Shown: one piece after another, positions 60,791 through 64,000 of the stretch
Layout of the letters: every line of letters starts with the position of its first letter
Numbering within the stretch: the stretch's first letter is position 1
NCBI GenBank assembly: GCA_900769355.1
Contig: CAAGGG010000005.1
Location: 1 to 64,000, forward strand
Reading direction: 5' to 3'
From: Candidatus Gastranaerophilales bacterium
GTDB lineage: Bacteria; Cyanobacteriota; Vampirovibrionia; Gastranaerophilales; Gastranaerophilaceae
Length of the DNA stretch: 64,000 nucleotides
Notes under the pieces: generated by a model
Told to the model about the DNA's origin: nothing
Database searches by the model: none
Seen by the model: the letters and a program-made list of their open reading frames with translations, nothing else
Program-made: the position numbers and the translations under genes

Positions 60791-60880
60791 GCATCTTTAA
60801 AGTATTAGCACTATAAACTTTTCCATAAGTTTACAATTTGTTGACTTGACTCTGATTTTATAATAAAGTTTTATAAGATG

Positions 60881-60945
60881 CCATTCTGAGGCTGAATTAG
60901 AGGTTCTTCGAGCTTCTCAAAATGGCTAATAGCCGAAGAATCAAT
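60881..60945. repeat. CATTCTGAG-type palindromic repeat upstream of yidC
   Basis: CCATTCTGAG (60881-60890) pairs with CTCAAAATGG, with TTCTTCGAG between. Then GGCTAATAGCC and GAAGAATC follow. Same wording type as 62058-62130, a widespread class of intergenic repeat. Confidence 0.6.
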
Positions 60946-60966
60946 ATTTGAAGAGGATTAGGGAAA

Positions 60967-62055
60967 TTGGATTTTACAACTTTAACTATTGAAGTATTAA
61001 AAGCACTAGCTTCTATCGTAGGAAACTATGGTGTTGCGATTATATTATTGACTGTTGTTATCAGACTTGCAATGTGGCCGTTGAATGTGTCACAACAACG
61101 TTCTATGAAGATGATGCAGTCATTACAGCCAAAAATCAAGGCTATTCAGGACAGATACAAAAACGATCCGCAGAAAATGCAACAAAAACTTATGGAATTC
61201 TACAAAGACCACAAGTTTAACCCGATGGGTGGGTGTTTGCCGTTGCTTATTCAATTGCCGATTTTTATTTTGTTGTATTCTGCGTTGATGAGTCCTCAAT
61301 TTATTCAAATTGCAGGTGATACATCATTCGGTTTTTTAAGCAGACTTGATACGACTCTTCGTGCAACTGCAGGACGCTCTTATGACGGAACCTTTGGTGT
61401 TTCGCAAGGTGATACGTTTACAATTGGCAAAACTGCAAAAGTTTACCTTCCGACAGAAACTCTTGATAACGTAAAGGTTAAAAATCCTGCAAAAGCGATT
61501 GAAATTCAAGGAGAATTCACTCCTGGTGAAACAGTTGATTTTAAAATTGATTTGGATCACTTAGATTTGAAATTTGCTCAACTTAATGATATTGAAAAAG
61601 CTGAAATTGCTGTAACTGATATGTCTAACAAGGAAATTGAAAATATAACTTTCACAAAAGAAGGCAATATTTTGGCAGCGTCTGTTCCAACAACAAAATC
61701 AGCTAGAGCTTTCCATTGGGACGTATTTGCTCTAATTGCGTTGTTTGCGGTAACTATGTTTGCATCACAAAAAATTATGATGGCAACTCAAAAGTCTAAA
61801 GATGGAGCAACAGATCCGACTCAGGAAGCTATTCAAAAATCAATGGGAACATTTATGCCGATTATGATTATTGGTACATTTGTGATAATCCCTATTCCTG
61901 CCGGAGTTTTGCTGTACTTGGTAACAAGTAACATTATCCAAATTTTGCAAACAGTTATTGTTAACAAACAAATTGATGCAGAACAGGCTAAAACTCAGGT
62001 TTTGGCGAGTGATTCTGATGTTGCAGGTGCAAAACAGATTAAATCAAAAGAATAA
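60967..62055 (+). CDS. yidC: YidC/Oxa1/Alb3 membrane protein insertase
   Basis: Inserts membrane proteins with or without SecYEG, 362 residues. Start TTG 60967 with GAGGATTAGGGAAA upstream. TM1 (about 15-38, IVGNYGVAIILLTVVIRLAM) carries the hydrophilic-groove arginine in VVIRLAMWPL, then the coiled cytoplasmic hairpin (QRSMKMMQSLQPKIKAIQDR), MGGCLPLLIQLPIFILLYSA and C-terminal TMs. An insert of about 100 residues (about 115-245) with beta-type sequence sits between TM2 and TM3, in the same place as the periplasmic loop in cyanobacterial YidC. The large N-terminal periplasmic domain of proteobacterial YidC is absent. Confidence 0.94.
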   Translation: MDFTTLTIEVLKALASIVGNYGVAIILLTVVIRLAMWPLNVSQQRSMKMMQSLQPKIKAIQDRYKNDPQKMQQKLMEFYKDHKFNPMGGCLPLLIQLPIFILLYSALMSPQFIQIAGDTSFGFLSRLDTTLRATAGRSYDGTFGVSQGDTFTIGKTAKVYLPTETLDNVKVKNPAKAIEIQGEFTPGETVDFKIDLDHLDLKFAQLNDIEKAEIAVTDMSNKEIENITFTKEGNILAASVPTTKSARAFHWDVFALIALFAVTMFASQKIMMATQKSKDGATDPTQEAIQKSMGTFMPIMIIGTFVIIPIPAGVLLYLVTSNIIQILQTVIVNKQIDAEQAKTQVLASDSDVAGAKQIKSKE

Positions 62056-62057
62056 GA

Positions 62058-62130
62058 GTCATTCTGAGCCGTAAATTATTGAGATACTTCGCTACACTCA
62101 GTATGACAGGTATATTTGCGAAGAATCTCA
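62058..62130. repeat. TCATTCTGAG...GAAGAATCTC repeat in the queA leader
   Basis: GTCATTCTGAGCC, TACTTCGCTACACTCAGTAT GAC and GCGAAGAATCTC modules between yidC and queA, ending 11 bases before the queA ATG. Confidence 0.6.
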
Positions 62131-62141
62131 ACAGGCTTTGA

Positions 62142-63200
62142 ATGTTATTATCAGAATATGATTACGACTTGCCGGAAGAACTAATAGCTCAAATGCCGGC
62201 TGATAAAAGAGAAAATTCAAAAATGATGGTTCTAAACCGAAAGGATAGAACCATTTCTCATAAACATTTTTATGACATTGTGGACTTGATTGAGCCAAAT
62301 ACTTTGTTGGTTATGAATAATACGAAAGTACTTCCGGCAAGGCTTATCGGGCATAAAGACACAGGGGCAAAAATAGAGGTGTTTTTGCTTAAATCTGTTG
62401 AGAATTCTGAAAATGGCTGCCTTTGGGACGTTTTAATTAAACCTTCAAAACGTGTAAAACCTGACACTGTTATAAAAATCAGTGATGAACTTTCAGTGAA
62501 AGCTCTGAAACGTTTGGAAGAAAATGGCGAGTGGCTCGTTGAACTTATTTATGAAGGTGAAAATGTTTTGGACGTGCTGCACAGAAACGGACAAATTCCG
62601 CTTCCGCCATATATTGAACGAAAAATCCCGAATGAGGATTTGAAAAAACTGGATTTTGAACGTTATCAGACGGTTTATGCAAAAGATGAAGGTTCTGTCG
62701 CTGCGCCGACCGCGGGGTTACATTTTACAAAAGAAATCCTGGATAAGCTTCAAAATAAAGGTGTTGAGCTTGCTTATGTGACGTTGAATGTCGGTTTAGG
62801 AACGTTTAGACCAGTTCAGTGTGAAAACGTTTTGGAGCACAAAATGCACTCTGAAACATTTGAAATATCTGAAAAGGCTTCTGAGCAGATAAATCGTGCA
62901 AAGCGAGAAGGTCGAAAAATTGTTGCCGTTGGAACAACGACAGTCAGGACGCTTGAAACCGCATATCAAAAATTCGGGTGTATAAAGCCGTGTCATGACC
63001 ATTCTGAATTATTTATTTATCCGCCGTTTGAATTTAAAGTAATAGACAATTTGATTACAAATTTCCATTTGCCGAAATCGACATTGTTAATGCTTGTGAG
63101 CGCGTTGGCTGGAAAAGATTTTATCTTTGAGGCATACAAAGAAGCGATTGAGAATAATTACAGATTTTTCTCTTACGGTGATTGTATGTATATTTGTTAG
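62142..63200 (+). CDS. queA: S-adenosylmethionine:tRNA ribosyltransferase-isomerase
   Basis: Makes epoxyqueuosine at wobble position 34 from preQ1-tRNA and SAM, 352 residues. Motifs are diagnostic: YDLPEELIAQMPADKRENSK, MNNTKVLPARL, GSVAAPTAGLHFT and ITNFHLPKSTLLMLVSALAG. No good SD before the ATG (CAACAGGCTTTGA); the leader is taken up by a repeat. Separated by 86 bp from yidC. Length normal. Confidence 0.96.
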   Translation: MLLSEYDYDLPEELIAQMPADKRENSKMMVLNRKDRTISHKHFYDIVDLIEPNTLLVMNNTKVLPARLIGHKDTGAKIEVFLLKSVENSENGCLWDVLIKPSKRVKPDTVIKISDELSVKALKRLEENGEWLVELIYEGENVLDVLHRNGQIPLPPYIERKIPNEDLKKLDFERYQTVYAKDEGSVAAPTAGLHFTKEILDKLQNKGVELAYVTLNVGLGTFRPVQCENVLEHKMHSETFEISEKASEQINRAKREGRKIVAVGTTTVRTLETAYQKFGCIKPCHDHSELFIYPPFEFKVIDNLITNFHLPKSTLLMLVSALAGKDFIFEAYKEAIENNYRFFSYGDCMYIC

Positions 63201-63210
63201 AATACATAAT

Positions 63211-63345
63211 TGTCCTGCGCGGACGGCAAGACTTTTCTGGGACCACGGAGTCACGTTTAACGCGAGTGTGGCTATGCGCATGCATTGAAGATTATGAAAT
63301 CGTCATTGCGAACGAATAGCGTGGCAATCCAGCCTATTTATTAAT
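63211..63345. repeat. Short copy of family A and CATTGCGAACG half-element
   Basis: TCCTGCGCGGACGGCAAGAC (from 63212) without the hairpin, then CGTCATTGCGAACGAATAGC and GTGGCAATCCAGCC (about 63299-63335), the half-element of 43726-43813. Confidence 0.7.
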
Positions 63346-63419
63346 TCTGTATTTTCAGAATTGTATGTGTCAAGTATTTCGTTGACAAAACAAATTATAT
63401 TGTTAATATTGTCTACCCA

Positions 63420-63568
63420 TCTAAATCTTCCCTGACAAGGGAAGACTTAAGTTTTGTATAAATTAAAATTCATAAATAGCTGCTATACAGGCTTATAAAC
63501 AGAGATAGTTGCAAGGTATAGCTTCTCTCCCTCAATTAGGGAGAGAAAGAGAGTGGGTAGTTGATTAA
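63420..63568. repeat. Family E repeat, third copy
   Basis: CTTCCCTGACAAGGGAAGAC hairpin (about 63426-63445) as at 14199. Bases 63492-63568 repeat 55427-55504 almost base for base, with the CTCTCCCTCAATTAGGGAGA hairpin. No gene is seen in 63201-63614. Confidence 0.8.
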
Positions 63569-63614
63569 AATTTTTGTCAATGAATTAATTGACACATACA
63601 AGAATGACGACTAA

Positions 63615-64000
63615 TTACTCAATTTCGTCAATTCTTCTCTGGTGTCTTCCGCCTTCAAATTCGGTATGAAGCCAAACATCAACTATATCTAGCGCAAGGC
63701 ATTCTCCGATTGCACGTTCGCCAAGGCATAAAATATTTGAATTGTTATGTGCTCTTGTCGCTCTTGCAGAGAAAGTGTCTGAACATAGGGCCGCTCTGAT
63801 GCCTTTAACTTTGTTTGCGGCAATAGACATTCCAATACCTGTTCCACAAATCAAAATACCTTTGTCGGCTTCGCCTGAAACAACTTTGTTGGCAACTTTT
63901 TTAGCAATTATCGGATAATCACAAGAGTCTTTTGTAAAAGTTCCGACATCTTCGTATTCAAAATTGTGTTCTTTCAAATAATCAATAATCTTTGCTTTAT
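63615..64000 (-). CDS. rpiB: Ribose-5-phosphate isomerase B (LacAB/RpiB family), 5' end outside the window
   Basis: Interconverts ribose-5-P and ribulose-5-P in the pentose phosphate pathway. The frame stays open to the window edge (KAKIIDYLKEHNFEYEDVGT), so about the first 15-20 residues, including the DHAGF-type motif, are missing. Visible: DYPIIAKKVANKV, the active-site CGTGIGMSIAANKVKGIRA, and the C-terminal HNNSNILCLGERAIG and GGRHQRRIDEI. LacA/LacB isomerases are close relatives, but the single-gene context favours RpiB. Confidence 0.93.
   Translation of the reverse strand, partial: KAKIIDYLKEHNFEYEDVGTFTKDSCDYPIIAKKVANKVVSGEADKGILICGTGIGMSIAANKVKGIRAALCSDTFSARATRAHNNSNILCLGERAIGECLALDIVDVWLHTEFEGGRHQRRIDEIE

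Noticed and set aside
63201..63614. A small gene between queA and rpiB
   Set aside because: All of the gap is accounted for by repeat elements; no ORF with an SD is seen.

Overview
This AT-rich window comes from a diderm (Gram-negative type) bacterium. It encodes two tripartite efflux systems with TolC proteins, an AsmA-like envelope protein, MlaE/MlaF lipid-transport subunits, an MsbA-like exporter, UDP-glucose dehydrogenase and YidC. The anaerobe-type rubrerythrin and rubredoxin, the radical SAM (DUF2344 type)/RNase E pair, and several low-complexity secreted or cell-surface proteins with no recognised family suggest a gut, non-photosynthetic relative of cyanobacteria (Melainabacteria/Vampirovibrionia, Gastranaerophilales-like). 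That placement is inference; no rRNA gene is present to confirm it.

Layout. 1-2 kb: 3' part of fusA. 2.4-8.4 kb: RND efflux operon (adaptor, pump, TolC) behind a promoter rich in palindromes. 8.6-10.9 kb: small genes, including a compact locus in which a 32-residue peptide gene (minus strand, SD buried in a hairpin) is overlapped by a short structured antisense RNA with its own promoter and terminator, resembling a type I toxin-antitoxin module. 11-14 kb: GT4 glycosyltransferase, alanine/glycine:cation symporter, ACT protein. 14.3-16.3 kb: large secreted-looking coiled-coil protein. 16.8-21.5 kb: zinc-type P-ATPase, ComEC, and an ArsR/SmtB regulator; ATPase and regulator share the same promoter-operator design. 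21.6-27.6 kb: lytic transglycosylase, MTA phosphorylase, YggT, a kinase-like protein, TrkA-TrkH. 27.7-32.5 kb: TolC-MacA-split MacB exporter. 32.6-43.5 kb, mostly minus strand: M20 peptidase, 1484-residue AsmA-like protein, rubrerythrin, M16-like protein, GT-D glycosyltransferase, with a FliA-type sigma factor on plus. 44-52 kb: radical SAM protein, RNase E/G, two small membrane proteins, MlaE, MlaF, an aminotransferase. 52-59 kb: ugd, MsbA-like ABC exporter, two CHAP-like proteins, coaE, pseudouridine synthase, YbgC thioesterase, a 45-residue rubredoxin. 59.3-64 kb: membrane zincin, tRNA-Pro with an integrase relic at its 3' side, yidC, queA, and the 3' part of rpiB.

Two genome-wide habits stand out. 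First, nearly every non-coding gap is filled by dispersed palindromic repeats of at least seven families. Members of two families also lie in frame inside genes: two in the radical SAM gene and one in the GT4 gene, always in inter-domain linkers, like the Rickettsia palindromic elements. Second, four genes (the GT4 gene, arsR, trkA, mlaE) have a TATAAT box followed by exactly six bases and then ATG, with no Shine-Dalgarno. This predicts leaderless mRNAs beside ordinary SD-led genes.
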